Assembly: GCA_009760885.1 (NCBI GenBank)
Contig: CM019707.1
Span: 33,960,645-34,024,644, forward strand
Reading direction: 5' to 3'
DNA: 64,000 nucleotides
From: Achatina immaculata
Lineage: Eukaryota; Mollusca; Gastropoda; Stylommatophora; Achatinidae
The position numbers and the translations under genes were made by a program. The notes under the pieces are model-generated. The model was not told the DNA's origin, made no database searches, and saw only the letters and a program-made list of their open reading frames with translations. Positions 1 through 11,141 of this stretch are shown one piece after another. The stretch's first letter is position 1. Each line of letters opens with the position of its first letter.

Positions 1-250
1 AGTCAGTGTTTGACCGCCACAGTGGGTGAGTGGACATCGAAAGCGGGTCGTTTGGACAGCGAGTGAGTGACTAATCCACTGCGCTAACGCAGCTCTCACG
101 ATAAATGATTGAGGAAACAATGAAAACTTTTCAATTTATAGCGCTAAAATTATATTTTAAGGTGTTGACAGATTAACTGATTATTTATTTATGCGGCCAG
201 AAGTCAGGTCTCGAACTAAGTAGAAAGCTTGTAGTGCATTGTGCTTAATA
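1..250 (-). repeat. Possible tRNA-like SINE fragment(s)
   Basis: On the - strand, 90-65 reads like a Pol III A box (gcgttagcgcagtgg). Near 215-205 the stretch agttcgagacc resembles a B box. The spacing is too long for a single intact SINE head, so this may be two fragments. No target-site duplication was seen. Confidence 0.25.
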
Positions 251-410
251 AGTGAATTACATACTTGAACACATCTAGCTATATGCTGCTGCCTGTAATG
301 ACAAGCAAATTGTCCACAGCTTGTACTGACAGCAGAGAGTGTGTTAGAAAAGAAGCAAATAAGCTACTTACTTTTCAAACTTATGTATCACACTTGACGT
401 TTATCTGCAG

Positions 411-480
411 ATATTTCTGTGTACCGTGGCCGCTACTCTGTACAAGCCCAAGGCGCATCTAACTCACCCTGTCAGGACAG
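411..480 (+). CDS. Class C GPCR exon with TM4 end and extracellular loop 2
   Basis: A 70-nt exon between an acceptor (ttatctgcag) and a donor (gtaact). It encodes IFLCTVAATLYKPKAHLTHP and three more residues: the end of TM4 followed by a loop. It ends one base into a codon, and the two leading bases of the 2158 exon complete that codon as Glu. The join then reads directly into MYVELSCDW of the next exon. It is too short to be found as an open frame, so the call rests on splice sites, phase and position. Confidence 0.7.
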
Positions 481-3400
481 GTAACTCTAGCGAATATTTT
501 AGTACGGTTTAAATTAATTTGGTGTTTTCCCTTTCATTTTCTGATTCATTAAAATGTTGTACTTGGTTAGCAATCTGCAAGTATAGGGGAACTAAAAAAA
601 AAATAGTTTGATTTATCTAAGAGACAAAGTGCAGATATTATACACAGCAAATGTGTGCGAAGAAGAAGCAGTTGTTTATTGTGAAAATCTTCTATAATTT
701 TCTACTGGAAAAAAGACAGATAAATCTTGCTTCCAAAATTCCTTGGAATTTGTTTTTCCTTTGCATTGCCTTGTTTTTCTTTTAAATGTTTTCCCCAAAT
801 CTCTCTTCCAAAGTCAAAGTTAATACTGAAATATTTTTAAATTAAAATAAGAAATATAACTTTTATGTGGGATGGAAGAGTATTCCAAAGGTGAGCAGCA
901 GAGTAAGAAAGAGGTTTTTTTTTTTTTTTTTTTTTGTACAAGTAAATCCTAGGTTTTGGGTGGAAAATAGCTGTTTAGATGTTGGCTATCTTTTGGATTT
1001 AATTTTAACAGTGACCACATATAGGGCGCAGCATTCTTAGACAGAATTCTAAGAACTATACTGGCTTTGGTGAATAAGAATTTGTTTCTGAGAGACAGAA
1101 TTCTGAGATGTTTTTGCTCGATGCTTATCACTAATAAAAATTGCTGCTGGTGTCTTGAAGTGAGTAAAGTATTTTTGTATAAAGGCATTTAGCAGCCATC
1201 TGTAGGTGAAGTAGTATTCAAACTGTCTTTAGGCAGAGAGAGAGAGAGGGGGGAGGGGAGAGAGAACTAATAGATAAATGATTGAAAAAAAAATAAGGAA
1301 ATTATGAAGCATGGAAAGACATTAAAGTATTTTTTGTATAAAGGCATTTAGCAGCCATCTGTATGTGGAGCAGCAGTCAAACTGTGATTAGGTAGAAAGA
1401 GAGAGAGAGAGAGAGAGAGGGGATATGGGGGAGAGGAGAGAGAAGTAATAGATAGATGATTGGAAAAATAAGGAAATTACAAAGCAAGGAAAGACAGTAA
1501 AGTAAATTTAAAAACAGGCAAACATGTTTTAAAAAAAAAACCAGACAAACTGATAAAGGAAGGGAATATAAATAGTAATTTTAGCTAACAGAAATGTCGA
1601 GAGAAATGAAAGCACGCGTTGAAAAAAAAATCATAAACAGAATTTTAAACAAGGATGTCAAATGCAGATTGTAAAGTGAGAAATTTTCACAAAAATGTTA
1701 CTTAGAAAATATACTTCCTTTTCTTCTTCTTCTTCTTCTTCTTCTTCTTCTCTTCATCCCTCAGCTTTTCCAGTCATGAAATGTCGTTGCTGCAGATAAA
1801 GTTCGCCTTCATTCCTCCCTATTCCCAATCTTCTCTCTCCAGTTGGTGACACCAGTTTCCTACCTATCCTCTTCTATGCTGTCTTTCCATCTCTGTCTTG
1901 GTCTACCTCTCGGTCCTTTTTCCCTCAACTCTTGTACATACATCATTTACGTTTGTCTTTTCTCTTCCATCCCTTTTACATGACTCAGTCAGCGTAATCT
2001 GTTCAGTTTCAAGACTTTTATTTAAAAATACAGTACTTAGAAAAGGAAAACAGGACAGCAAGTTAAAAAAGCAACTAAAGAGAAATAGTATTTTATAAAT
2101 AAAGAACAGAAAGAACTGTCTTCTTGAACTTCAGTGGAAACGAACTCTTTTCTACAGAAATGTACGTGGAGCTCAGCTGTGACTGGACATTGCCTGGTTT
2201 AGGTTCTTTTCTGGTTTACAACATCGTCCTGGTCTTTCTGTGTTCAGTCTTCGCCTTCAGGACCAGAAAGTTGCCCGACAATTTCAGCGAGTCCAGGTTC
2301 ATCAGCGTCTGTGTGTACACGACCCTCATCGTTTGGGCTGCTTTCATACCCACATATTTCACTTCTAGTCGCCAGGTACAGTGTCGCTACAGTGTCTAAC
2401 TGTCTTAGGATCTGTCTGTGTATTCCTGTTTAATGCTATTAATGACTGAAGAGTTGGTGAACAACAGCCTGAAAATGAATGCAGGTGAGAAGTTCCACAG
2501 TCTTCATGGCGTACACCTGCTGGGAAAGAAGCTATGAGCTGACTAAAGCCAAAAAAACTGCTCACACGCGTGTACACTGAGGGACTCGATGGCAGGATGA
2601 GTAAACTTCAGGCTGGTTCTCTGAGACAACAGAGACTGAATCCATACAGCAGATATACATTCATTAATTAAACCTTAATTTAATTTTGTACCGAGCCAAG
2701 CTGGCGTTGTGTGAATCAGCTGATCTGCCCAGCCATCTGTTAGTTAGGACAAGCCGTGGGTGGAGCAGGTATCCTCATAGCGGCAACAGAATCAGACCCA
2801 AGAAAAGATTTCACTGATAAATGTGAACTTACATCTCTGTCAAAAATGAAGGAGCTATGGGTGAAATCTGAAGTTGTAAAACACGGGCTGCTTGATCAAA
2901 ACACAGTAAGGATGGTCTCTGGCCACAGATTAAGAGTTATTAGTCTTTTCATATTTCTGGAGATTTTTAAGAGGTCATCGAAGCATCTGTGGAAATGTCC
3001 AGGGGCAAAGATGATGCTATCTAGAGCATTGAAAGATGCTCACTTTTCAGAAAGTTCCACTACCAGGAGCAGCACTGGTATCCACATTCTAACAGAAGAA
3101 GAAGAAGAAAGAAAGAAGAAAGAAAGAAGAAAGCAGAAGAAGAAGAAATGATAATAATGATGATGATGCATCGTTTTTATAATATAAAAAGTATTAACAA
3201 TCAGCTTTTCATATCAACAAAGAAATTTCACTTGTTTTAGGCAACGAATTGTTAAAAAAGAACAGAAAAGAAAGAACGTGGAGAGAAATATTGTCAGAAT
3301 TTCGTAAAACAAGCAAAAAAGTCGCAGTTTTAAAAGTTTACCTGCATCTTGATGGATAAGTAGGAGTGGCTTCGTCTATCATTAAGCAGAGACCTTTCTT

Positions 3401-4575
3401 TCTTCATAAGCTGTATCTCATGTGATCTCTTCCCTCATAAGCTCTCTCTTATGTGATATCTTTCTTCATAAGCTCTATCTTATGTGATATCTTTCTTCAT
3501 AAGCTCTATCTTATGTGATATCTTCCCTCATAAGCTCTATCTTATGTGATATCTTTCTTCATAAGCTCTATCTTATGTGATATCTTCCCTCATAAGCTCT
3601 ATCTTATGTGATATCTTTCTTCATAAGCTCTATCTTATGTGATATCTTTCTTCATAAACTCTATCTTATGTGATATCTTTCTTCATAAGCTCTATCTTAT
3701 GTGATATCTTTCTTCATAAACTCTATCTTATGTGATATCTTTCTTCATAAACTCTATCTTATGTGATATCTTCCCTCATAAGGTCTGTCTCCTGTGACCT
3801 AGTCTTGAGGATATCCATATTTTGCAGTATTATCATCATCATTATCATTTTTTTTCAGAAATAGAATCTTTATCGTTACATTTAGTATTCCTCCTACATA
3901 TACGAGCGGGTGGGTAGCTAAGTGGTTCGTGTACTCATCTCTCATGACGATCGTCAGTAGTTCCGACTTCAGCATCAGATACCAGAATCACGTAACTGTA
4001 GAGATGAGTACTGCACCTTGTTCTCCAGAGGTGGGGGAGGGATGGACGGTCGCCTCACTTTTTTACCTGCCAACAGATGAAGGGAGATATGGGCACAGGC
4101 ACCAACTCCTTTCTGTGTTTCAAAATCATGACATTTGTCTCTTAAATATTCACGTGAAATATTCTTCTGCTTTCAGTTTCTGAAGACCCTTCTCCTGGCC
4201 CTCTCGCTGATGGTCAATCACACCGTCGCGGTGACCTTTCTGTTCATTCCAAAAATCTACGCCGCGGTCAACCTCATCCAGACAACCATCGACTCCGCGA
4301 CCAGCGCAGACGACAACCCGAGGCGAGGTAGCGCCGTTGCCTCCATCAACAACAGCAGGTTTCTCTCCGGCTTGTCAGAAGTCCTTGCTGCCCTGCGCGT
4401 CCACCATGCGAGCAGTGAGCTTCACCAAGGGCCCGAGGTGGAGACAGTTTCTCCTGAACATCGACGGCCCTCACAAGAAAAGCCGCCCATAAAAAAGCTG
4501 AAAGTGAATCTCAGCAAAGTCTGCCCTGTTGAGAGTCAGGACCCAGCTGGGGATCAAGGATCCTCCAAAGCGTGA
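411..4575 (+). CDS. Class C GPCR (metabotropic glutamate receptor-like), C-terminal part, join(411..480,2158..2375,4177..4575)
   Basis: Three exons join in frame (phases 0/1, 1/0, 0/stop) into about 229 residues covering TM4 to the C-terminus of a family 3 GPCR. The second exon carries the class C TM5-loop-TM6 signature: AFRTRKLPDNFSESRF, then an aromatic-rich helix ending FIPTYF. In this family that third intracellular loop contacts G protein. The third exon carries TM7 with FIPKIY, the family F-x-P-K-x-Y motif, then a cytoplasmic tail of about 95 residues rich in Ser, Pro and Lys that ends at a TGA. The ligand-binding Venus-flytrap domain, the cysteine-rich domain and TM1-3 are not in the window and should lie to the left, so the agonist cannot be inferred. 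It could be an mGluR or a related orphan or chemosensory class C receptor. The reading frame in the window shows no break. Confidence 0.85.
860..1190 (-). mobile_element. CR1-like LINE reverse transcriptase, 3' fragment
   Basis: The - strand encodes EQKHLRILSLRNKFLFTKAS, the post-catalytic end of a CR1-type reverse transcriptase, followed by a loosely conserved 3' end. The same sequence, including the run around gtattccaaaggtgagcagc, recurs at 29270-29520. It is a 5'-truncated dead copy. Confidence 0.55.
1155..1505. repeat. Direct duplication of about 160 bp with GA-rich core
   Basis: The segment beginning tttttgtataaaggcattta occurs twice in tandem, near 1170 and near 1330. Each copy is followed by a (GA)n tract and then gataaatgattg or gatagatgattg. 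The second copy has a longer GA run. Confidence 0.7.
1718..1752. repeat. (CTT)n microsatellite
   Basis: About ten CTT units, lying in the intron of the class C GPCR gene. Confidence 0.9.
2158..2375 (+). CDS. Class C GPCR exon with TM5 and TM6
   Basis: A 218-nt exon from acceptor ttttctacag to donor gtacag. It encodes the ELSCDW loop, where the Cys is expected to pair with the top of TM3. TM5 (LGSFLVYNIVLVFLCSVF), the conserved loop AFRTRKLPDNF and TM6 (VCVYTTLIVWAAFIPTYF) follow. The loop is highly diagnostic of mGluR-type class C receptors. It ends in phase 0 at Gln. Confidence 0.88.
2376..3364. other. Intron sequence, no further exon recognised
   Basis: Between the TM5-6 exon and the TM7 exon of the GPCR. 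It holds a GAA/AAG-rich run near 3095-3150. The open frame over 2756-3151 shows no domain and ends in low-complexity Lys/Glu, so it is not called as a gene. Confidence 0.5.
3365..3790. repeat. 31-bp minisatellite, about 13 copies
   Basis: Unit approximately ctttcttcataagctctatc plus ttatgtgatat. Variants alternate tttcttc with ttccctc, and ataagc with ataaac. It lies inside the last GPCR intron. Confidence 0.95.
3905..4130 (+). repeat. Possible tRNA-derived SINE next to the TM7 exon
   Basis: Begins gggtgggtagctaagtggtt, which is A-box-like. About 40 nt later comes agtagttccgacttc, a degenerate B box. It ends shortly before the acceptor at 4176. No target-site duplication was confirmed. Confidence 0.3.
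4177..4575 (+). CDS. Class C GPCR last exon with TM7 and cytoplasmic tail
   Basis: Acceptor ttctgctttcag, then in phase 0 FLKTLLLALSLMVN and HTVAVTFLFIPKIY (TM7). The tail ends at the stop at 4573-4575. The G+C content is clearly higher than in the surrounding AT-rich intron, as expected for a coding exon. The tail has repeated Ser/Pro/Lys stretches but no recognised PDZ-ligand ending. Confidence 0.85.
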   Translation, partial: FLKTLLLALSLMVNHTVAVTFLFIPKIYAAVNLIQTTIDSATSADDNPRRGSAVASINNSRFLSGLSEVLAALRVHHASSELHQGPEVETVSPEHRRPSQEKPPIKKLKVNLSKVCPVESQDPAGDQGSSKA

Positions 4576-4849
4576 GAGTGTCCAGATGGCAGCAGAGTGT
4601 ACAGTTTATTCCAGAATGTTTTGCGAGTAACCAGTTTCCTGTTGAGAAACACTGAACCCATGTTCTGGGAATCTTGTTCCTTGTTTCCCATTCTCCAGTG
4701 TCTGTCATAAGACATTATTCACTGTCTTCTAAGACTCGCTTCTCAAACAATCCATTTTTGCTTCAGATCTTTGGCGTCCAGTTACTGAAAAATGCAAATA
4801 CTTTCGGGACCTGGGTCATGATGACCTTTTCTTCATGTTACGTGTCCTT

Positions 4850-5015
4850 TCCAGAATGCTGACCCTTTCACCACCTCCCTGGATGCAATACGATCTTGAA
4901 CAGGCTGACCGCCGTCCTGAAATGACATGTTCAGACTTTCTGTGATGTCCTGAGTCCACCTTCGGCAGAGTTCTTGTATTCTTAGTAAGTCCAGCGGCGC
5001 ACAAGATTCAAGATG
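4850..5015 (-). mobile_element. LINE reverse transcriptase C-terminal fragment
   Basis: The - strand encodes ELCRRWTQDITESLNMSFQD and DRIASREVV, the typical end of an RTE/CR1-like ORF2. It matches the fragment at 22280-22500 over its whole length, with about one substitution in every four or five bases. It lies just downstream of the GPCR stop codon. Confidence 0.6.
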
Positions 5016-5735
5016 TATCATGCTAGCATCTAACTCTACATAACAACAATACAGAGATTTACATAATGAAATTATAGTCCGTCATGGCGTATTAGCCTAT
5101 TTTACTGGAACATTCTGGCTTTCATAGAATCTAATAACATGACAGTGTGATAAAGAAAAATATCGTCCGTCATATGATCAAAAATCATCAGAACTTTGTT
5201 TTACACTTAGATCGCTGAGGTCAATACTTACAATCTTACACACAAATGCAGAACTTGGCATTAACAGAGTCTTGTGCTGCTGGAAGTCTTCTTTCGTTCT
5301 CAAGGCAACTCAACGTTTTGGGAAACTACATAGAACGAATGCTTCATAAAACCTTGTGATTTTCTAATAACCTGAAACAAATCAGTCCTTGAGAAACAGT
5401 ATTCCTTCCTAGCTGCTACTTTCTTGTGTTATAAAACATGGCTGTACCAGTCCAGGCCAACAGTCATCGCTCTTCTCCCAGGATGTGGCTCTTAAGAGAG
5501 CCGCTCTCGACTGTTCTTTTGTTATAATGTTGTCAATATGCAGTCAGGGTAATCTGCATATTTTAAGTGTATGTCATGTCAGGTTAACCAGACGTAACCA
5601 GATCCACCTTGTAGCGAGGTCTTCAGTGGCACACATGTGGTACTCAACTGATGGTTTCCACCAGTGCGGTGGAGTTTCAGCTCTTCTTCTTCGTTAGTCT
5701 CCGTGGAACTGCAAGCAAGTGTTCTTTGATGCCGA
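5015..5735. other. No gene recognised
   Basis: AT-rich sequence with no domain, repeat or RNA signature that I can support. It may include part of the 3' flank of the GPCR gene. Confidence 0.4.
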
Positions 5736-5925
5736 AGCGGTGAGGATGTTGATGCACATCATTGTGTCTGATTGAGAGGTCGATGAGATGAGGATGTTGA
5801 TGCACATCATTGTGTCTGATTGGGAGGTCGATGAGATGAGGATGTTGATGTACATCATCGTGTCTGATTGGGAGGTCGATGAGATGAGGATGTTGATGCA
5901 CATCATTATGTCTGATTGGGAAGCA
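5735..5925. repeat. 48-bp minisatellite, four copies
   Basis: Unit approximately gatgaggatgttgatgcaca plus tcattgtgtctgattgggaggtcgatga. The unit is a multiple of three and stop-free, which makes open frames on both strands. Confidence 0.95.
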
Positions 5926-7480
5926 AGTTACGGCGGAAATTTTATTCAATCTAAAGGTGGGGTTAAAAAGCAGGAGGTGTGCAATACTTCTTTAGCAGAC
6001 TCTACCACCTTGGAGACTCTAGCGATCCCTGTCACGTTAGCGTGGTTAGGCCTGATTCTGGGAGTACCACAGGAGAGGTGGGACAGATTCCTCATCAGCT
6101 GTGGTCCGGAAAACCTGAAGCTGGAGGTCAGTTATGGATCGCTGATTTGGGAGTCAGAAAGTCTCTTCACACCCGGACTTCTAGATCAAGTAAGCCTTAA
6201 AGCGTGGGCAAGAAAGAAGAAGAAGATGATCAGAGTGAATACCAGAGAAGGAAGAAAAATGAATAATAAAAGAATAAAGAAAAGGGAAAAAAAAAGAATG
6301 GAAGGATGGAAATATGATGTTAAAGAAAACAGAAACAACAGAAGAAGAAAAGTAATAAGCAAATAAAATATTAACGAAATAGTTAAACAAGGTAAGGAAA
6401 TAGAAATGAAAGGTAAGGAAAAGAAAGGAAATGATAGGAAATCTGCAGCAGAATATGCTACAGGATAGATTACTTACGTTTCTGTGATTTAAAGCTCCTT
6501 GTTGTTTGTTACAGTTAGTTCTTTATCATTGTGCTTGCCCCTGAGTTCGTGCTTAACTCGGGATTGCAAATGATCTTGATCTTACAAGTGAAAATCATGA
6601 CAGTTTTGTGAAAGCGAGTGAGCATAAAAAAAACCTTGCCTGGATAATTTCCAGAGGACTTTTAGGGTGAGAGTTCGGGCGAGAATGTTACTTTGAGTTG
6701 ATTGTTGTGAAATTATGGTGTAGCTGTATTATGTCGCGTGTTAGAATTATGTAGTTGTGCAAGTTATTTTGATCTCTATGGCGGTAGGAATAGCCATTTA
6801 TTAGTTTAGCCGCCCGAAAACTTATTCATCACATGTTGCTGTTTGTTTTAGATATCACTTGCCATGTTTTGCCCATCTTGGCTGTTTCCATCATCATCAT
6901 CATCTTGTGACGTGTAATAAACATGTGTGTGTTGTGACTTATTCGATATCTTCAAGTGCCACATTAATGTTTGCGTTCTTGTGTTACCTCAAAAAAGCCC
7001 ATTATTTTAGAAATTGTGTTACCCACGTAATTAGCTTATTTTGCAGGTCGATAATCTTCGATGGTCATGGGATGTGCCTGTTAAAGTGGTGCTGATAAAA
7101 AGACAGGTACAAGAAATGAAGAAAGTAAAACATGTATATTATCACCTTTTCTTTTTTTTTCTATCACTGACCAACTTTCGTTCTTTCTAACGGATGACAA
7201 CAAGGATTGCTCTGTGTGCTTTACATCTTCATGAGAATATGGTCACCCCAGAGGAAGAAGAACAGGAGTAGCAAGATATATTGTTGACTCGACGAGAGAA
7301 GCTGTGCAAACTCAGTTAATGTCGTGTGGACATAGCACCATTAGAAAGTGGAGAAAAGACATCGCATGCTCGGAAAAAATAAAGAACAAAAGAAACAATA
7401 TATACCCAGATGTAAAGCCGGTCAAACAGATTTACAGACCTGAGATAACTGTTTGATGAGAATATTCTCTGTGCCTCCTA
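5925..7480. other. No gene recognised
   Basis: Contains an A/G-rich stretch (6205-6440) and unique-looking AT-rich DNA. No conserved coding pattern, splice-supported exon or RNA gene was found. Confidence 0.4.
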
Positions 7481-7990
7481 ACAGTTATGGATGGTGTGAT
7501 GTAGAACTACTGTCATGGCAGTCCCTATAGTCATGGATGGTGTGATGTAGAACTACTGTCATGGCAGTCCCTATAGTCATGGATGGTGTGATGTAGAACT
7601 ACTGTCATGGCAGTCCCTATAGTCATGGATGGTGTGATGTAGATCTACTGTCATGGCAGTCCCTATAGTCATGGATGATGTGATGTAGAACTACTGTCAT
7701 GGCAGTCCCTATAGTCATGGATGATGTGATGTAGAACTACTGTCATGGCAGTCCCTATAGTCATGGATGGTGTGATGTAGAACTACTGTCATGGCAGTCC
7801 CTATAGTCATGGATGGTGTGACGTAGATCTACTGTCATGGCAGTCCCTATAGTCATGGATGGTGTGATGTAGAACTACTGTCATGGCAGTCCCTATAGTC
7901 ATGGATGATGTGATGTAGAACTACTGTCATGGCAGTCCCTATAGTCATGGATGGTGTGATGTAGAACTACTGTCATGGCAGTCCCTATGT
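7480..7990. repeat. 46-bp minisatellite, about 11 copies
   Basis: Unit approximately agtcatggatggtgtgatgt plus agaactactgtcatggcagtccctat. Copies are nearly identical, with single-base variants (gatggt/gatgat, agaact/agatct). Confidence 0.97.
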
Positions 7991-8061
7991 CCACTTAACT
8001 AGTCTACCCAAGACCAGCCCCAGTGTGTTAGGGTGGAGCTTCCAGTGAGACGATTTAAAGA

Positions 8062-8410
8062 AGCGCACAGTTACACATTCAGGACGTCATATATCCTGCA
8101 TGTTACACATTCAGGACGTCACATTTCCTGCATGTTACACATTCAGGACGTCACATATCCTGCATGTTACACATTCAGGACGTCACATATCCTGCATGTT
8201 ACACACTGAGGACGTCACATATTCTGCATGTTACACACTGAGGACGTCACATATCCCGTATGATACACATTGAGGACGTCACATATCCCGTATGATACAC
8301 ATTGAGGACGTCACACATCCCGTATGTTACGCATTGAGGACGTCACAAATCCCTTATGTTAAACATTGAGGACGTAACAAGACATGTATGTTGCACACTG
8401 ATGACGCTTA
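8062..8410. repeat. 32-bp minisatellite, about 10 copies
   Basis: Unit approximately gttacacattcaggacgtca plus catatcctgcat. Each unit carries the palindrome GACGTC. Copies diverge progressively toward the right end. Confidence 0.95.
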
Positions 8411-9390
8411 CATATCCTTATTTTACACGGCTGTCAGACATCTCGCGTACACAGTTGAACAACTGACACAGCATAACACCAACGCCGCCGATCTAGTAGC
8501 ACAATGTGGATTTAATGGCGGCTTAGGATGATGATGAAATACATCGAGTTACATATCAAACTACGGTTGGCCTGACACTGATATCAGGTTCCATAGGCAT
8601 GTTCCACTACAGCCAACAGCAACCTACCAGGAAACGACGAAACGCAGGCAGTGGAGACATATCTGTCTCTCGTTCTCAATATGACAGATATATCGTCTAC
8701 ACGAACAATAATATGTCCTCACAACAGTTGACGAAAACCTAGACTAACTCTAAAAGCAAAGCTTCCATACCTTTGTGGTTTCCAACTAACACTCAGTCCT
8801 TCACACAGCTCCAGTAAAGGACACTACTGCAGGCCCAAAATTGAGCTCACAAACCAAGGGCAATCACTCAGCCCGAGTATATAAATTCAGGGGCTTTAAC
8901 TTTTCATGAGTTTTTTTTTTTTTTGCATGGTTGAATACCCTGACATTCATACTCTGTTACAGGTGGCATGAACTTGATAGGTATTCTGATACTGATTTGC
9001 AAGACAGCCTGAAGTTGATTTTCTTGATATTTTGCGCGCACATAAAGATCTTGTCACATATACTACAAGTGATTGTGTGGAGTGTAAAGACAAATTAAAA
9101 TAACTATGTTTTAGCAGAACCAACAAAGAAAACACTTTTCTAATGAGTCTTAATGTTGTTTATTTTACATAAATATTCACCATTACATTCAAAATATAGC
9201 GGATGTCCGTCAAGATTTCGTACTCATGTAGCACAGTGAACGCTACAAAGATGGAAGTAAGCTTATTGTAATGCAGTTATTAAACAGATGAGCAGTGACC
9301 AACACAAATGCATACTCTTCAATTCTTGCGGCAACAACGTACACAAGAGACAGTGTGTAAACTGTTTTATCTTTTTTTTTTTTGCCAAAC
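8410..9390. other. No gene recognised
   Basis: Unique-looking sequence without a supported exon, RNA gene or clear repeat. Confidence 0.4.
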
Positions 9391-9530
9391 GTTACTGAAG
9401 ACTTTACAAGACACAAATGTTTATTTTTGTGCTATATGTTGGACGTTACTGAAGACTTTACTAGACACAGATGTTTATTTTTGTGCTATATATCGGACGC
9501 TACTGAAGACTTTACTACACACAAATATGT
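9388..9530. repeat. 54-bp repeat, three copies
   Basis: Unit around cgttactgaagactttacta followed by gacacagatgtttatttttgtgctatat. Confidence 0.85.
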
Positions 9531-9754
9531 ATCTGGTTTAATGCGATATTTTACGTTTTTGTGGTTGTTGTGATGAAGATGTGGGCCCATGTTTGTAACG
9601 GCATTTCTCAAATATTTTATTACTATAATTATACATCTTGAGATGAATATGTCTACAATTTATAAACTGAGCATGGCCGTGGACTTGCAGCACCTGTATC
9701 ATGTCAAGAATACGCGGGTTCAGATCCTAGTAAGGTCGGGATCTGTGGGTGACA

Positions 9755-10575
9755 TAGTTAATAACCCAGGCTTTTCCACTCTTTAGTTAATAACCCAGGC
9801 TTTCACACTCTTTAGTTAATAACCCAGGCTTTCACACTCTTTAGGTAATAACCCAGGCTTTCCCACTCTTTAGTTAATAACCCAGGCTTTCACACTCTTT
9901 AGTTAATAACCCAGGCTTTCATACTCTTTAGTTAATAACCCAGGTTTTCACACTCTTTAGTTAATAACCCAGGTTTCCACACTCTTTAGTTAATAACCCA
10001 GGTTTTCACACTCTTTAATTAATAACCCAGGTTTCCACACTCTTTAGTTAATAACCCAGGTTTCCACACTCTTTAGTTAATAACCCAGGTTTTCACACTC
10101 TTTAGTTAATAACCCAGGTTTTCACACTCTTTAGTTAATAACCCAGGTTTTCACACTCTTTAGTTGCTAACCCAGGTTTCCACACTCTTTAGTTGATAAC
10201 CCAGGTTTTCACACTCTTTAGTTGATAACCCAGGTTTTCACACTCTTTAGGTGATAACCCAGGTTTTCACACTCTTTAGTTAATAACCCAGGTTTTCACA
10301 CTCTTTGGTTAATAACCCAGGTTTTTACACTCTTTGGTTAATAACCCAGAGTTTCACATTCTTTGGTTAATAACCCAGAGTTTCACATTCTTTGGTTAAT
10401 AACCCAGAGTTTCACATTCTTTGGTTAATAACCCAGAGTTTCACATTCTTTGGTTAATAACCCAGAGTTTCACATTCTTTGGTTAATAACCCAGAGTTTC
10501 ACATTCTTTGGTTAATAACCCAGAGTTTCACATTCTTTGGTTAATAACTCAGGGTTTTACACTCTTTGGTTACTT
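9755..10575. repeat. 29-bp minisatellite, about 28 copies
   Basis: Unit approximately ttaataacccaggttttcac plus actctttag. Subtypes form blocks: caggctttc at left, caggttttc in the middle, and cagagtttcacattctttgg at right. This shows local unit homogenisation. Confidence 0.97.
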
Positions 10576-11141
10576 CTCTGAGCAAGGGCCACCACCCCCT
10601 CCCCCTCCCCCCTCCCCAGCAGAACACTTGAGAAACCGAAGGTTTCGCTGTAATTCGCAGATTTTAAATAACACGCATAAACTGGGACATTCTAGGACGG
10701 ACTGATAAAAGGTTATCACTCTGCCAACAAGAGAAGTTACCTTGACTAGAGCCATGAAACCTGCAAGTTATTCCACATATTCGTCCTGAAGTTCACCACG
10801 CCTGGCACAGTTTCTTAAGTTACTTTAACACTTCAGAAAGAAAAAAAAAAGCACAAGACAAGAACAAAACAAAAGTGAAACTTGGGCACTTAGCGATTAG
10901 CTAAGATATGCTAGATCATGTTTCTATTGTGGTAACAAAACTATATGGTGTTTACATTTTCGCTGTTTTCAAATACCGCAAACAGAAAATATGATATGAG
11001 TAAGAAAAGGCAAATGAAACATATAACATATAACATTTACGTACAAAAAAACTTAACCGTAGACACCGCAAAATTATTCAATGTATCTTGCAAAATCTTT
11101 AACGTGCTCGTCAAATTTAACAGTTTGGCTGTTACATACGT

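Noticed and set aside
2756..3151. 131-codon open frame in the GPCR intron
   Set aside because: No domain, it ends in a low-complexity Lys/Glu run from an AAG-rich tract, and it has no splice support.
5788..6366. 192-codon open frame
   Set aside because: The first third is the 48-bp minisatellite and the end is an A/G-rich low-complexity stretch. The middle resembles no family I know.
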